A stretch of DNA of 64,000 nt from Mesorhizobium jarvisii (GCF_003601985.1 NZ_QZXA01000010.1:278972-342971), one strand, 5' to 3'. Shown: positions 7,242 to 15,751, counted from the stretch's first letter. Made by a program: numbers and translations. The notes: generated from the sequence alone by a model not told the origin.

Positions 7242-8762
7242 CTACCGCCGTCGCGCCGCCACCGCCGCGGTTGGCAGGGCCGGCAGTTCTTCCATCACCC
7301 GGCTCAGCGGGAAGATGGCAATCGCCTCCGTGCCTTCACGCAGCTTGGAATGAAGCTCGAACTCGCCGCCATGCATGGCAAGCAGGCCTTGCACGATCGG
7401 CAGGCCGAGCCCGGTGCCTTGTTCGGCGCTCTTGATGGCGATCGAGCCCTGGCCGAAAGCGGAGAGCACGACCGGGATCTCGTCCTCGGGAATCCCCGGA
7501 CCATTGTCCTTGACGGAGATGTATTGCCCGCCACCCGCCGTCCAGCCGACACGGACGCGGATCTCGCCGCCGGTGGCAGTGAACTTTATGGCATTGGACA
7601 GAAGGTTGAGCGTGATCTGGCGTACGGCACGCTCGTCGGCGAACAGTCGCGGCAATGTCTGTTCGAAATCCTGGATGAGGCGGATATCCTTGTTGCGCGC
7701 CTTCAACTCCATCATGTGGCAGCAATCCTCGACGATGTTCAGCAGCATCACCGGCTCTTCGTTGAGCTGGTAGCGACCGGCCTCGATGCGCGACAGGTCG
7801 AGGATCTCGTTGATGAGGTCGAGGAGGTGCTGGCCGGAATCATGCACGTCATGGGCATAGTCCCGATAGGTGGGATTGCTCATCGGCCCCAGCACTTCGT
7901 TCGCCATCACCTCGGAAAAGCCGAGAATGGCGTTGAGCGGTGTGCGCAATTCATGGCTCATCGAAGCGAGGAAACGCGACTTTGCCAGATTGGCATCCTC
8001 GGCCCGCCGCCGCGCCTCGTCCGACATGGACTTCGCTGTCTCCAGTTCGGCGATCAACGCATCCTTTTCGGAGCGGAACGACAACACCATCAGCGAGGCG
8101 CGGTTGAGCTGACGGGCGACATAGACGAAGAAAGGCAGCGACAGGACAAGCAGCCCGGCCAGGACCGCCTCGACCGGCATCCACAGCTTGGTAGCGACGT
8201 AGGCATAGAGCGCCACCGGCACGGCGAAAGTCGCCAGCAACGCGCCGCTCAGCGATGAAGCCATAAGCGCCGTCCCGGCCATGGCAAAAAGCAGCACCAC
8301 CGCCTTGACCACCTGGAACTGATCGACCTGGCAGGCGCCGCAGCCGAGCAAGACGAACCAGCCCCAGCCGAGGCCACAAAGGAAATGGCCGAGCAGGAAT
8401 TCCCGTCGCGTTTGCAGGGGGTTAAGCTCGGCAGCTTCCGTGCGCTCGATGCGCCGCGCCATGAAGGCGACGATCGTATAGCAAATGAGCGTGAACAACG
8501 CCCAGAGCCCGATCTCATTGCCGACGCCGGCGAGCCAGCCGGCAGCGGCGATCGCCAGCACGAGCAACGGGATCGCCACGGCGCCGCTTGTCATGGCGCC
8601 GGCGTGGAGTTTCAACAATTCGCGGTCGAAATCGGGATTGCCGGCTTGCTGCGAAAGACGGTCGCGCGTCTTGCGCACCGCACGCGCGACATCGCTGTTG
8701 CGATGCCGTTTCCTGCGGTCCACAATAAACTTGTCCGCTGTGTTCGAGCGTTGCAAGGGCAT
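7242..8762 (-). CDS. Membrane sensor histidine kinase (DivJ/PleC-like)
   Basis: A 506-residue kinase with a cytoplasmic N-terminus of about 55 residues, a membrane domain of about five to six helices (roughly residues 58-215), a short coiled linker, then a full catalytic core: H-box SHELRTPLNAILGFSEVM with H270, N-box NLLSNAIKF, G1 DNGPGIP, F-box FGQG and G2 GTGLGLP. The phosphorylated histidine and ATP-binding elements are all present. The core resembles the PleC/DivJ cell-cycle kinases of alphaproteobacteria, and the multi-helix sensor fits DivJ better, but no response regulator is adjacent, so this is inference. Start: ATG 8762 is preferred over a TTG at 8774. It is divergent from the thermonuclease gene. 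Confidence 0.88.
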   Translation of the reverse strand: MPLQRSNTADKFIVDRRKRHRNSDVARAVRKTRDRLSQQAGNPDFDRELLKLHAGAMTSGAVAIPLLVLAIAAAGWLAGVGNEIGLWALFTLICYTIVAFMARRIERTEAAELNPLQTRREFLLGHFLCGLGWGWFVLLGCGACQVDQFQVVKAVVLLFAMAGTALMASSLSGALLATFAVPVALYAYVATKLWMPVEAVLAGLLVLSLPFFVYVARQLNRASLMVLSFRSEKDALIAELETAKSMSDEARRRAEDANLAKSRFLASMSHELRTPLNAILGFSEVMANEVLGPMSNPTYRDYAHDVHDSGQHLLDLINEILDLSRIEAGRYQLNEEPVMLLNIVEDCCHMMELKARNKDIRLIQDFEQTLPRLFADERAVRQITLNLLSNAIKFTATGGEIRVRVGWTAGGGQYISVKDNGPGIPEDEIPVVLSAFGQGSIAIKSAEQGTGLGLPIVQGLLAMHGGEFELHSKLREGTEAIAIFPLSRVMEELPALPTAAVAARRR

Positions 8763-8838
8763 CAAAAACTTCAAATTATTCGTGCAGCGGTTCCAAGGTG
8801 TTAAGCTACGTTCGAATGATTAACCAACCGTTTGCCAT

Positions 8839-9462
8839 ATGAGCCGTTCCTGGTCGCCAAGATCGCGCCGGCGGTACGCGGCGCCGCGCCCGAGAAGCCT
8901 GTGGCGCAAGGTGTTGGACTATGGTCTGGCCATCATCATTCTGGGACTGCTGATCCTGTTGGCGGCGCGCCTCGATCGGGTGGAGACGCGCCAGACCCAA
9001 GGCGCTGCCATGATCAATGATGGCGATTCGATCACGCTCGGCGCCGAGCGCATCCGCATGCGCGGCATCGACGCCCCGGAATACACCCAGACCTGCCGCA
9101 GGAACGGCGCCGACTATGCCTGTGGCACGCTTGCGCGCCAGTCGCTGGTGCGTCTGATCGCCGGCAGGCCCGTTACCTGCAGCGGCTGGCAGCGGGATCG
9201 CTATGGCCGGTTGCTTGGCGACTGCAAGGCCGGCGGCACCGACCTCAACCGCGCTCAGGTCGAGGCGGGCTGGGCGGTTGCCTTTGGCGACTTCGAAAGT
9301 GAAGAAGCTACCGCCCGGGCCGCCAAGGTCGGTATCTGGGCGGGTACGTTCGATCAGCCGCAGGACTGGCGCGACAGCCATCACGGCGAGGTGGTGGAGC
9401 GAAAACATGGCACGCTGGCGTCGATCGGCGACGCCGTGCGGGAGATTTTTCGCTTCTGGTAA
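8839..9462 (+). CDS. Membrane-anchored thermonuclease (SNase-fold) family protein
   Basis: A 207-residue protein with a strongly basic first 25 residues, one hydrophobic helix (about 28-43), then a staphylococcal-nuclease-like domain. Recognisable elements are NDGDSITLG, the RMRGIDAPE motif with the catalytic arginine/acid region, and DRYGRLLGDC, followed by the VEAGWAVAF strand. Four cysteines suggest an oxidising, extracytoplasmic location, with the helix acting as an N-terminal anchor. It should cleave DNA or RNA in a calcium-dependent way if the active site is complete. Upstream is the divergent histidine kinase gene; downstream, 34 bases away, is a glutathione S-transferase gene on the same strand. 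Confidence 0.85.
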   Translation: MSRSWSPRSRRRYAAPRPRSLWRKVLDYGLAIIILGLLILLAARLDRVETRQTQGAAMINDGDSITLGAERIRMRGIDAPEYTQTCRRNGADYACGTLARQSLVRLIAGRPVTCSGWQRDRYGRLLGDCKAGGTDLNRAQVEAGWAVAFGDFESEEATARAAKVGIWAGTFDQPQDWRDSHHGEVVERKHGTLASIGDAVREIFRFW

Positions 9463-9496
9463 GGCGTATCGGCTTGGAAGGAAAGGGGGGATCGAA

Positions 9497-10108
9497 ATGA
9501 AGCTCTTCGACGGTGGCCGGGCGCCCAATCCGCGGCGGGTACGCGTCTTCCTCGCCGAAAAGGGGATCGCGGTTCCGCTGGTGCCCGTCGACATGGGCGC
9601 GCTGGAGCACAAGGGCCAAACGGTGAGCTCGCGCAACCCTTTGCGGCGCTTGCCGGTGCTGGAGCTTGACGATGGCACCGTCATCACCGAATCCGTCGCC
9701 ATCTGCCGGTATTTCGAGGAGTTGCATCCGGAGCCGGCCCTGTTCGGACGCGGCGCGCTCGGCAAGGCACAGGTCGAGATGTGGCAGAGGCGGATGGAGT
9801 TCAACCTGCTCGGCTGCGTCGCGCAGGCCTTTCGCCATATCCATCCGGCCATGAAGGAATGGGAAATCCCGCAAATCCCCGAATGGGGCGAGGCCAACAA
9901 GCCGAAGGCGTTGGAGTTCCTGAAAATCCTCAATGGCGAGTTGGCGAAGCGGGAATTCGCCGCCGGCGACGGCTATTCGATTGCCGATATCACCGGCCTG
10001 ATCGCCATCGACTTCATGAAGCCGGCGCGCATCAAGGTGCCGGAGGAATGCACCAATGTCTTGCGTTGGCATCAGGCGATCTCCAGCAGGCCGAGTGCCG
10101 CCGCTTGA
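9497..10108 (+). CDS. Glutathione S-transferase family protein
   Basis: A 203-residue GST. The N-terminal thioredoxin-fold domain (about 1-80) contains the NPLRRLPVLELDDG segment with the conserved cis-proline and the TESVAICRYFEE motif that binds glutathione. The helical C-terminal domain has GYSIADITGLIAIDF, the N-capping box/hydrophobic staple of the family. The ATG at 9497 has an AAAGGGGGG ribosome-binding site 5-13 bases upstream. It should conjugate or reduce substrates with glutathione in the cytoplasm; the substrate is unknown. The TGA stop overlaps the TTG start of the next gene, so the two are probably translationally coupled. Confidence 0.9.
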   Translation: MKLFDGGRAPNPRRVRVFLAEKGIAVPLVPVDMGALEHKGQTVSSRNPLRRLPVLELDDGTVITESVAICRYFEELHPEPALFGRGALGKAQVEMWQRRMEFNLLGCVAQAFRHIHPAMKEWEIPQIPEWGEANKPKALEFLKILNGELAKREFAAGDGYSIADITGLIAIDFMKPARIKVPEECTNVLRWHQAISSRPSAAA

Positions 10109-10722
10109 GCCTGGAACTGGACAGTTTTGCCGCAGAGGTCCGGGCCTGCCGCATCTGCGTGGAAAACCCCGTCGGCAGGCCGCTGCCGCATGAGCCGCGG
10201 CCGGTGCTGCGGCCTTCGTCCAGTGCCCGCATCCTGATTGCCAGCCAGGCGCCTGGAACCAAGGTGCACCTGTCGGGCATGCCGTTCACCGATGCTTCGG
10301 GCGACCGCCTGCGCAGTTGGCTCGGCGTGAGCACCGATGAGTTCTACGACATCGAGAAATTCGCCATCGTGCCGATGGGCTTCTGCTTTCCCGGCCAGGA
10401 TGCCAAGGGTGGTGACCTGCCGCCAAGGCGCGAATGCGCGCCGGCCTGGCGTGCGCCCCTGATGGCGCTGATGCCTCGGATCGACCTGGTTCTGACGATC
10501 GGCATCTACGCGCAGTCCTGGCATATGGGCGCCGCGCGCCGCCCTTCGCTGACCGAAACGGTAATGGACTGGCGCGCCATCTGGGAGAATTCAGTCGGCG
10601 CAAAAGTGCTGCCGCTGCCGCATCCATCCTGGCGCAACAGCGGCTGGCTGAAGCAGAATCCGTGGTTTGAAATGGATTTGCTGCCTTTCCTGCGCTCGGA
10701 AATCCGCTATCGCCTTGGCTAG
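10105..10722 (+). CDS. Uracil-DNA glycosylase family protein
   Basis: A 205-residue member of the UDG superfamily. It has the paired-cysteine start ACRICVENPVG, motif 1 as ASQAPGTKVHLSGMPF (compare GEAPG or GQAPG in family 4/5 enzymes), and a C-terminal PHPSWRN element equivalent to the HPSP/S motif that holds the DNA. Family enzymes excise uracil from DNA in base-excision repair, though this subgroup is poorly studied and the first motif differs from canonical forms (serine where G or E is usual), so activity is uncertain. Start: TTG at 10105, overlapping the GST stop as TTGA; no ATG fits. The gene may depend on upstream translation. Confidence 0.78.
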   Translation: MSLELDSFAAEVRACRICVENPVGRPLPHEPRPVLRPSSSARILIASQAPGTKVHLSGMPFTDASGDRLRSWLGVSTDEFYDIEKFAIVPMGFCFPGQDAKGGDLPPRRECAPAWRAPLMALMPRIDLVLTIGIYAQSWHMGAARRPSLTETVMDWRAIWENSVGAKVLPLPHPSWRNSGWLKQNPWFEMDLLPFLRSEIRYRLG

Positions 10723-10795
10723 GCATTCAGCAAGAAATCACTCGCTTTCATAGTGATTGGCAGAATTTCTTTCTTGTGAAAGCCCCGAATAAAGG

Positions 10796-10816
10796 GGAAT
10801 ATAGCCAAACTATTCC
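10796..10816. promoter_or_regulatory. Inverted repeat upstream of the Lrp/AsnC gene
   Basis: GGAATA (10796-10801) and TATTCC (10811-10816) form a perfect inverted repeat with a nine-base spacer, ending 13 bases before the start codon of the Lrp/AsnC regulator and overlapping the region just before its ribosome-binding site. The AT-rich surroundings also carry AAGAAAT/ATTTCTT elements. An autoregulatory operator is likely because Lrp/AsnC regulators commonly repress their own gene. Confidence 0.4.
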
Positions 10817-10829
10817 TCAGGAGCCTCTA

Positions 10830-11321
10830 ATGGACCGCCTTGACCGAAAAATTCTCCGCCTCCTGCAGGAGGACGCGACCCTCGCGGTGGCCGATGTCGC
10901 CAAGAAAGTCGGCCTGTCGACCACGCCCTGCTGGCGCCGCATCCAAAAGCTCGAGGAGGAGGGCGTCATCAAGCGGCGCGTCGCCATTCTCGACCACGAG
11001 AAGGTCAATGTGCGGGTCACCGTTTTCGTCTCCATCCGCACGAATTCGCACAGCCACGAATGGCTGCGCCGCTTTTCCGAGGTCATCCAAGAGTTTCCCG
11101 AGGTGGTCGAGTTCTACCGCATGAGCGGCGACGTCGACTATCTCTTGCGTGTCGTGGTGCCCGACATCGCCGCCTACGACGCCTTCTACAAGCGGCTGAT
11201 CGCCAAGATCGAAATCCGTGACGTGTCGTCGTCCTTCGCCATGGAGCAGATAAAGTACACGACCGAAATCCCGCTCGACTACATGGTGCTGGACAAGGAA
11301 TCCGGCGCCAACGCCGCCTGA
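10830..11321 (+). CDS. Lrp/AsnC family transcriptional regulator
   Basis: A 163-residue regulator. An N-terminal winged helix-turn-helix (LDRKILRLLQEDA through VGLSTTPCWRRIQKLEEEGVI, about residues 3-48) is followed by the ligand-binding RAM/AsnC domain (VTVFVSIRTNSHSHEW, then MSGDVDYLLRVVVPD), which forms octamers and senses small molecules such as amino acids. The ATG at 10830 has CAGGAG as ribosome-binding site; an upstream in-frame start at 10776 is rejected. The ligand is unknown, and no amino-acid gene is directly adjacent. An inverted repeat lies just upstream. It converges on the DUF3299 gene with 15 bases between stops. Confidence 0.93.
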   Translation: MDRLDRKILRLLQEDATLAVADVAKKVGLSTTPCWRRIQKLEEEGVIKRRVAILDHEKVNVRVTVFVSIRTNSHSHEWLRRFSEVIQEFPEVVEFYRMSGDVDYLLRVVVPDIAAYDAFYKRLIAKIEIRDVSSSFAMEQIKYTTEIPLDYMVLDKESGANAA

Positions 11322-11336
11322 GCGGGCGGCGCCCGC

Positions 11337-11900
11337 TCAGTTCTTCTTCTTGTTGAGGAAACTCCAGGGCGAGTTCACCGGCAGGGTGACGGTGTCCGGC
11401 ACGGTGTCGACGCCGATCACATCCGCCTTGCGCACGCTGTAACCGGACTGGATGACGCTGACGCCATCCAAAATGAACAACTGGCTTTTCTCCATGTCCG
11501 GTTTCAGAGCGCCGGTGATGGCGACCGACTGGTAGGCTTGCGACATCTTGTAGGGATGGGCTGGCGTGACCAGCACGATCTGATTGGGCGGCGGCGTCGG
11601 CATGTGGCTGCACGCGCCCGTCCACGGCACCAGCAAGAACTGATAGACGAGGTCACCATCGCGATCGACCGGCAATGCATAGCCGGCTAATTGTATGGTC
11701 TTGTCCTGCAGGCCGACGGACAGTGTCTCGCCATGATCCGGCAGTTTAGCCGCGATCATCGGCAGGCCTGCGTCTTCGGCGACCGCCTGGGTCGCCGGGC
11801 GCAAGTCCTTCCAGAAGATGTGCATGGTCTCGGCCGAGGCGCCGGCCGCGCAGAGAGACAACGCGGCCGCGAGCCCTGTGATTGACGTGAAATGGTTCAT
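11337..11900 (-). CDS. DUF3299 domain-containing exported protein
   Basis: A 187-residue protein with a clear signal peptide (about residues 1-23, ending AGASA). The mature part matches DUF3299: IQLAGYALPVDRDGD, the hallmark FLLVPWTGACSHMPTPPPNQ stretch with a single cysteine and proline run, and a later beta-rich segment. The family is periplasmic, often near transport or lipoprotein-sorting genes, and its biochemical role is unknown. Start: ATG 11900 has a GGGAGCGG ribosome-binding site; an upstream in-frame ATG at 11939 would disrupt the signal peptide. It ends with a lysine-rich tail. Neighbouring genes upstream on the same strand are GNAT and AlkD-like. Confidence 0.82.
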   Translation of the reverse strand: MNHFTSITGLAAALSLCAAGASAETMHIFWKDLRPATQAVAEDAGLPMIAAKLPDHGETLSVGLQDKTIQLAGYALPVDRDGDLVYQFLLVPWTGACSHMPTPPPNQIVLVTPAHPYKMSQAYQSVAITGALKPDMEKSQLFILDGVSVIQSGYSVRKADVIGVDTVPDTVTLPVNSPWSFLNKKKN

Positions 11901-11945
11901 GGCCGCTCCCTTTGCAGGCGAGTAAAGACGCCATGCCAAATGACG

Positions 11946-12524
11946 TCAATGCTCGAGCCGCATCACATGTCGGCGAGAACCGGCCATGCCGGGCTCGTGG
12001 AAGCCGCGCGACGCGAACATGTCGCGAAAGCCCATGAAACGGTAGCTCGGCGACGCTTCGGCCACGGGATAGGCCTCGATGATGCGCGCGCCCTTGGCAA
12101 AGGCATGATCGATGGCTGCATCAAGTAGGGCCGAAGCAAGGCCGCCGCCGCGCAAAGCCCTCGGCACATAGAAGCAGACGATCGACCATACACCCGTCTC
12201 GCTGTCATCCTGCCGCTTTGAAAGCTTGCGATAGGTCTCGCGCGGAGCGACCGAACACCAGGCAATGGTCTTGCCGTCGATCTCAGCGAGGATGCCGACA
12301 GGGGTTCCGGCATCGATGAGCGTCATCATCTGCCGCTTCTTCTCGTCGTTCTGGATATGCTCCCGGCCAGAGTGCCGCCAGGCCATGCACCAGCAGTATT
12401 TTGGCGCACCTGGCTGCTCGAACAACGTCTCGAATCTGCCACGGGTCGCCAGCGTCACCTCGGTAAAGCGGATATTGGCGAGGTCAAATTTTTCTGGCGA
12501 CGATCCGCGCGAGCGTTTTGGCAT
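11946..12524 (-). CDS. GNAT-family N-acetyltransferase
   Basis: A 192-residue protein with a GNAT fold. The segment WSIVCFYVPRALRGGGLASALLDAAIDHAF carries the acetyl-CoA pyrophosphate-binding loop (here LRGGGLA), preceded by the strand containing IAWCSVAPRE and followed by EAYPVAEASPSYRFMGF, a common substrate-side segment in this subgroup. Near the N-terminus it has YCWCMAWR, a tryptophan/cysteine motif seen in related uncharacterised acetyltransferases. The acceptor is unknown. Its first 14 codons overlap the end of the upstream AlkD-like gene by 41 bases in a different frame, so the two are co-transcribed. An internal start with less overlap cannot be excluded. Confidence 0.82.
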   Translation of the reverse strand: MPKRSRGSSPEKFDLANIRFTEVTLATRGRFETLFEQPGAPKYCWCMAWRHSGREHIQNDEKKRQMMTLIDAGTPVGILAEIDGKTIAWCSVAPRETYRKLSKRQDDSETGVWSIVCFYVPRALRGGGLASALLDAAIDHAFAKGARIIEAYPVAEASPSYRFMGFRDMFASRGFHEPGMAGSRRHVMRLEH

Positions 12525-13188
12525 CGGTCAGTTCCTTCACGGCATTCTTGCCGTTCCAGCGTGCCGTCTTGTCGGTCGATCGCGCGAGCCTTTCGGCGAC
12601 AGCAAGGGCAGCACCGTGCATAGCCATCGATCGCTTGCCGATCGAACGAAGCGCCCAGTTCACAGCCTTCTTGACGAAATTGCGCTCGTCAGTGGCATGC
12701 GCTTCGATGATCGGCAGGAAGGCGAGAAAAGTCGCCTCCGGCTCTTCCTTGCGGTGCACGACAGACCAGGCCATCATGGCGAAAGCCGTGCGTCGAACGA
12801 ATTCCCGTTCATCGGCCGCGAACTCGCCGATCAGCTCTTTCCAGGCGTCCGTGTCGACGAAGAGTTCCGAGACGCCATCGACAATATCCCAGGAGTCGAA
12901 ACTCGACGCCCATTGCCTGGCATCCCTGGCGGAAAACCGCTTCGGGTCGGCCGTGACGGAAGCGATGAACTGCGCCTCCATGATGCCTGACGCCCACAGC
13001 TTAAAGGCGCGCTCGTGGTTGCGTTTGATCTTCCGGGCGATCTGCCGCTGAATGCCATGCGGGATTCCAAGCGCGCGGTCGATCTTGATGCCGTAGCGCA
13101 GCATGCCGAGACGATTTTCCTCCGAGCCGATCGAGCGCAGATGCTCGACGATTTCGTCGGCACTCGATTGGGGCGAAAGCTCGGCCAT
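12484..13188 (-). CDS. DNA alkylation repair (AlkD-like HEAT-repeat) protein
   Basis: A 234-residue all-helical protein of the AlkC/AlkD superfamily. The recurrent helix pairs include HLRSIGSEENRLGMLRYGIK, the SWDIVDGVSELF stretch, FVRRTAFAMMAWSVVHRK and ERNFVKKAVNWALRSIG, the last being typical of AlkD glycosylases that remove cationic alkylated bases (N3/N7-methylpurines) without base flipping. The tryptophan and aspartate around SWDIVD are the conserved DNA-facing residues. It is the first gene of a minus-strand group with the GNAT enzyme (41-base overlap) and starts eight bases after the stop of the dehydrogenase upstream, so all three may share a transcript. Confidence 0.85.
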   Translation of the reverse strand: MAELSPQSSADEIVEHLRSIGSEENRLGMLRYGIKIDRALGIPHGIQRQIARKIKRNHERAFKLWASGIMEAQFIASVTADPKRFSARDARQWASSFDSWDIVDGVSELFVDTDAWKELIGEFAADEREFVRRTAFAMMAWSVVHRKEEPEATFLAFLPIIEAHATDERNFVKKAVNWALRSIGKRSMAMHGAALAVAERLARSTDKTARWNGKNAVKELTDAKTLARIVARKI

Positions 13189-13196
13189 CGCGACCC

Positions 13197-14066
13197 CTAC
13201 TTCTCCAGGCGCGCCAGCAGCGAGGACGTGTCCCAGCGCTTGCCGCCCATGGCCTGCACATCCTTGTAGAACTGGTCGACAAGCGCGGTCACCGGCAGTT
13301 TGGCGCCGTTGCGGTCGGCCTCCGCCAGGCAGATGCCGAGATCCTTGCGCATCCAGTCGACGGCAAAGCCGAAATCATATTTGCCGGCATTCATCGTCTT
13401 GTGGCGGTTTTCCATCTGCCAGGAACCGGCGGCCCCCTTGGAAATCACCTCGATCACCTTCTCGATGTCGAGCCCGGCGTTCTTGCCGAAATGGATACCC
13501 TCCGACAATCCCTGCACCAGCCCGGCGATGCAGATCTGGTTGATCATCTTGGTGAGCTGGCCAGCGCCCGCCGACCCCATCAGCCCGACCATGCGGGCAT
13601 AGGCGTCGATAACGGGCCTCGCTCTGTCGAAGGCAGCCTGGTCGCCGCCGACCATGACGGTCAGCACGCCGTTCTCGGCGCCGGCCTGGCCACCGGAGAC
13701 CGGCGCGTCGAGAAATGAAAATCCACCTGCCTCCGCTGCTACCGCCAGTTCGCGCGCGACTTCCGCCGAAGCGGTGGTGTTGTCGATGAAGACCGAACCT
13801 TTCTTCATCGATTTGAAGGCGCCTTCGGGACCTGTCGTCACCGAGCGCAGATCGTCGTCATTGCCTACGCAGGAAAAGACGAAGTCCTTGTCCTTCGCGG
13901 CCTCCGCCGGCGTCACCGCAAGGCTGCCGCCATGCTGGCCGACCCATTGCTCGGCCTTGGCCTTGGTGCGGTTATAGACGGTGACGTCGTGGCCACCCTT
14001 GTTCCTGAGGTGCGCGGCCATGGGGTAGCCCATAACGCCAAGACCGAGAAATGCCACAGATGCCAT
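13197..14066 (-). CDS. NAD(P)-dependent beta-hydroxyacid dehydrogenase (3-hydroxyisobutyrate dehydrogenase family)
   Basis: A 289-residue enzyme of the 3-hydroxyisobutyrate dehydrogenase / tartronate-semialdehyde reductase family. It has an N-terminal Rossmann motif GLGVMG (8-13), the substrate-binding DAPVSGGQAGAENG segment (120-133), and the catalytic lysine in GQLTKMINQ (K173). The C-terminal helical domain contains the usual FAVDWMRKDLGICLAEA helix. It oxidises a short-chain beta-hydroxy acid or reduces the semialdehyde; which one cannot be decided by eye, and the context (amino-acid ABC importer upstream on the same strand) does not settle it. Confidence 0.88.
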   Translation of the reverse strand: MASVAFLGLGVMGYPMAAHLRNKGGHDVTVYNRTKAKAEQWVGQHGGSLAVTPAEAAKDKDFVFSCVGNDDDLRSVTTGPEGAFKSMKKGSVFIDNTTASAEVARELAVAAEAGGFSFLDAPVSGGQAGAENGVLTVMVGGDQAAFDRARPVIDAYARMVGLMGSAGAGQLTKMINQICIAGLVQGLSEGIHFGKNAGLDIEKVIEVISKGAAGSWQMENRHKTMNAGKYDFGFAVDWMRKDLGICLAEADRNGAKLPVTALVDQFYKDVQAMGGKRWDTSSLLARLEK

Positions 14067-14173
14067 AAGCTTGCCCTTCAGACGGAAACGAAATTGCTGC
14101 GGAAGCTCTAGGCCCTGCGCTCAATTCGTCAAGACGCCTGTGGTCTGATCGACTGGCACAGGCGAAAAACGGG

Positions 14174-14995
14174 TCACCGCTTCAGGTGGATGGTGATCCG
14201 GCGCTCGATCCATTCGATCGCATGGCGCAACAACTCGACCATCACCAGGTACACCAGGGCCACCCAGATATAGGCCTGGATGTCGAAGGAATTGGCAAAG
14301 GCGAGTTTTGCATTGCCCATCAGGTCGTAGACGGTGATGATGGCGACGATGGCGGATGCCTTGACCATCAGGATCAGCTCGTTGCCGTAGGGCCGCAAGG
14401 CGACGATCAGAGCTTGCGGCAGGACGATCTTGCGCAGCGTCTGCAATTTGTGCAGGCCGAGGGAGGCGGCGCCTTCCCATTGGCCCCTGGGCACGCTTTC
14501 GATGGCGCCGCGCAGGATTTCGGCCTGGTAAGCGGCGGTGTTGAGCGCAAAGGCGAAGACGCCGCAGTTGAAGGCGTCCTTGAAGAAATCCCAAAGCCCG
14601 ATCATCTGGAGCTCCGGTCTGAACGACCCTAGCCCGTAATAGACCAGAAAGGTCTGAACCAGCAGTGGCGTGCCCCGGAAGAAATAGACGTAACAGTAGG
14701 CAAGACCGGACAGGATCCGGTTCCTGGACATACGCCCGTAAGCAACGGGCATGGACAGGACGGCGCCAAGCACCATCGAAATGGCGACCAGTGACAGGGT
14801 AACGCCCAGTCCGCGCAGATAGGCCGGCGCATATTTGGCGAAGAAGGCCGGGTTCCAGGCAAAAAACAGATAGCTGACGATGCCGAGGCCAAAGGCGATC
14901 CACAGGCAGACCAGCGCGTAGCCGACGATGCGCGGTCGCGGCCAGCCGCGGGTCCGCGGTGGCGGCCGTTCGACCATGGCGGCGGTGGCGCTCAT
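14174..14995 (-). CDS. Amino-acid ABC transporter permease (HisM/ArtM-like)
   Basis: A 273-residue inner-membrane permease of the polar-amino-acid (PAAT) type. After a basic, proline-rich cytoplasmic N-terminus come about five helices. The EAA motif that contacts the ATPase is ESVPRGQWEGAASLGLHKLQTLRKIVLPQ (about residues 190-218), and YFFRGTPLLVQTFLVYYG is the conserved early loop of the family. It overlaps the upstream permease gene by four bases, so it is translationally coupled and presumably forms a heterodimer with that product. No ATP-binding gene follows: the next minus-strand gene is a dehydrogenase. Confidence 0.92.
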   Translation of the reverse strand: MSATAAMVERPPPRTRGWPRPRIVGYALVCLWIAFGLGIVSYLFFAWNPAFFAKYAPAYLRGLGVTLSLVAISMVLGAVLSMPVAYGRMSRNRILSGLAYCYVYFFRGTPLLVQTFLVYYGLGSFRPELQMIGLWDFFKDAFNCGVFAFALNTAAYQAEILRGAIESVPRGQWEGAASLGLHKLQTLRKIVLPQALIVALRPYGNELILMVKASAIVAIITVYDLMGNAKLAFANSFDIQAYIWVALVYLVMVELLRHAIEWIERRITIHLKR

Positions 14996-15711
14996 CGTTG
15001 TGCCTCCCGTTTGCCAAGCGAGCGCAAGATGGCACTGGTGGCGAAGGATGACACGACGGCCAGACCGAGAAAGACCAGAGCCGCAATGCTGTAAAACAGG
15101 AACGAATGCTTGGTGACGCGAGCCGCCACGCCGGCATTGCGCAGTGTCTCGGCAAGACCGACGACCGAAACCAGCGACGTGTCCTTGAGAAGGCTAAGCC
15201 AGCAATTCTCGAGACCGGGGAAGGCAATGCGCAGCAGCTGCGGCAAAATCACCAGTCGCATGGTCTGCCATTTGGACAAACCAATGGAATAACCACCCTC
15301 ATACTGACCCTTCGGGATGGCGCGGAAGGCCGAGAGGAAAACCTCGCTGGCATAGGACGAGAAGATCAGCGAGAGCACGATCATGCCAGCGACGAAGCTG
15401 TTGACGTCGATGGTCGCTTCGGGGCGGAAATACCGGATGAGATGCTGCAGCAGGATTGGCATGCCGAAGAAGAACAGGAAAAGCGTCACCAGTTCCGGCA
15501 GGCCGCGAAAGACCGTGGTGTAGATATTGGCGGCGAGGCGAAGCGACGGCTCCTCGGATTGCTTGCCCAGCGCAATGAAAAAACCGATCGCCAACCCAAT
15601 GGGGAGCGTCGCCAGCGCAAGCAGAACCGTTACAATGACGCCATAGGCAATGTCGTCACTCCAGCCATCAGGTCCCCAACTGAGAAGTGTCCATATGCTT
15701 TGGGCTGGCAT
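14992..15711 (-). CDS. Amino-acid ABC transporter permease (HisQ/ArtQ-like)
   Basis: A 239-residue PAAT-type permease with about five membrane helices. It carries TVFRGLPELVTLFLFFFG, the family signature loop, and the EAA motif RAIPKGQYEGGYSIGLSKWQ (about 138-157). It partners the neighbouring permease (four-base overlap) beneath the periplasmic binding protein encoded upstream. A 12-bp stem-loop lies between the binding-protein gene and this one, which would lower permease expression relative to the binding protein, a common arrangement in such importers. Confidence 0.92.
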   Translation of the reverse strand: MPAQSIWTLLSWGPDGWSDDIAYGVIVTVLLALATLPIGLAIGFFIALGKQSEEPSLRLAANIYTTVFRGLPELVTLFLFFFGMPILLQHLIRYFRPEATIDVNSFVAGMIVLSLIFSSYASEVFLSAFRAIPKGQYEGGYSIGLSKWQTMRLVILPQLLRIAFPGLENCWLSLLKDTSLVSVVGLAETLRNAGVAARVTKHSFLFYSIAALVFLGLAVVSSFATSAILRSLGKREAQR

Positions 15712-15751
15712 TGACAGGTGTTATCCCCACGACGTTCCCAGGATGAATAGA

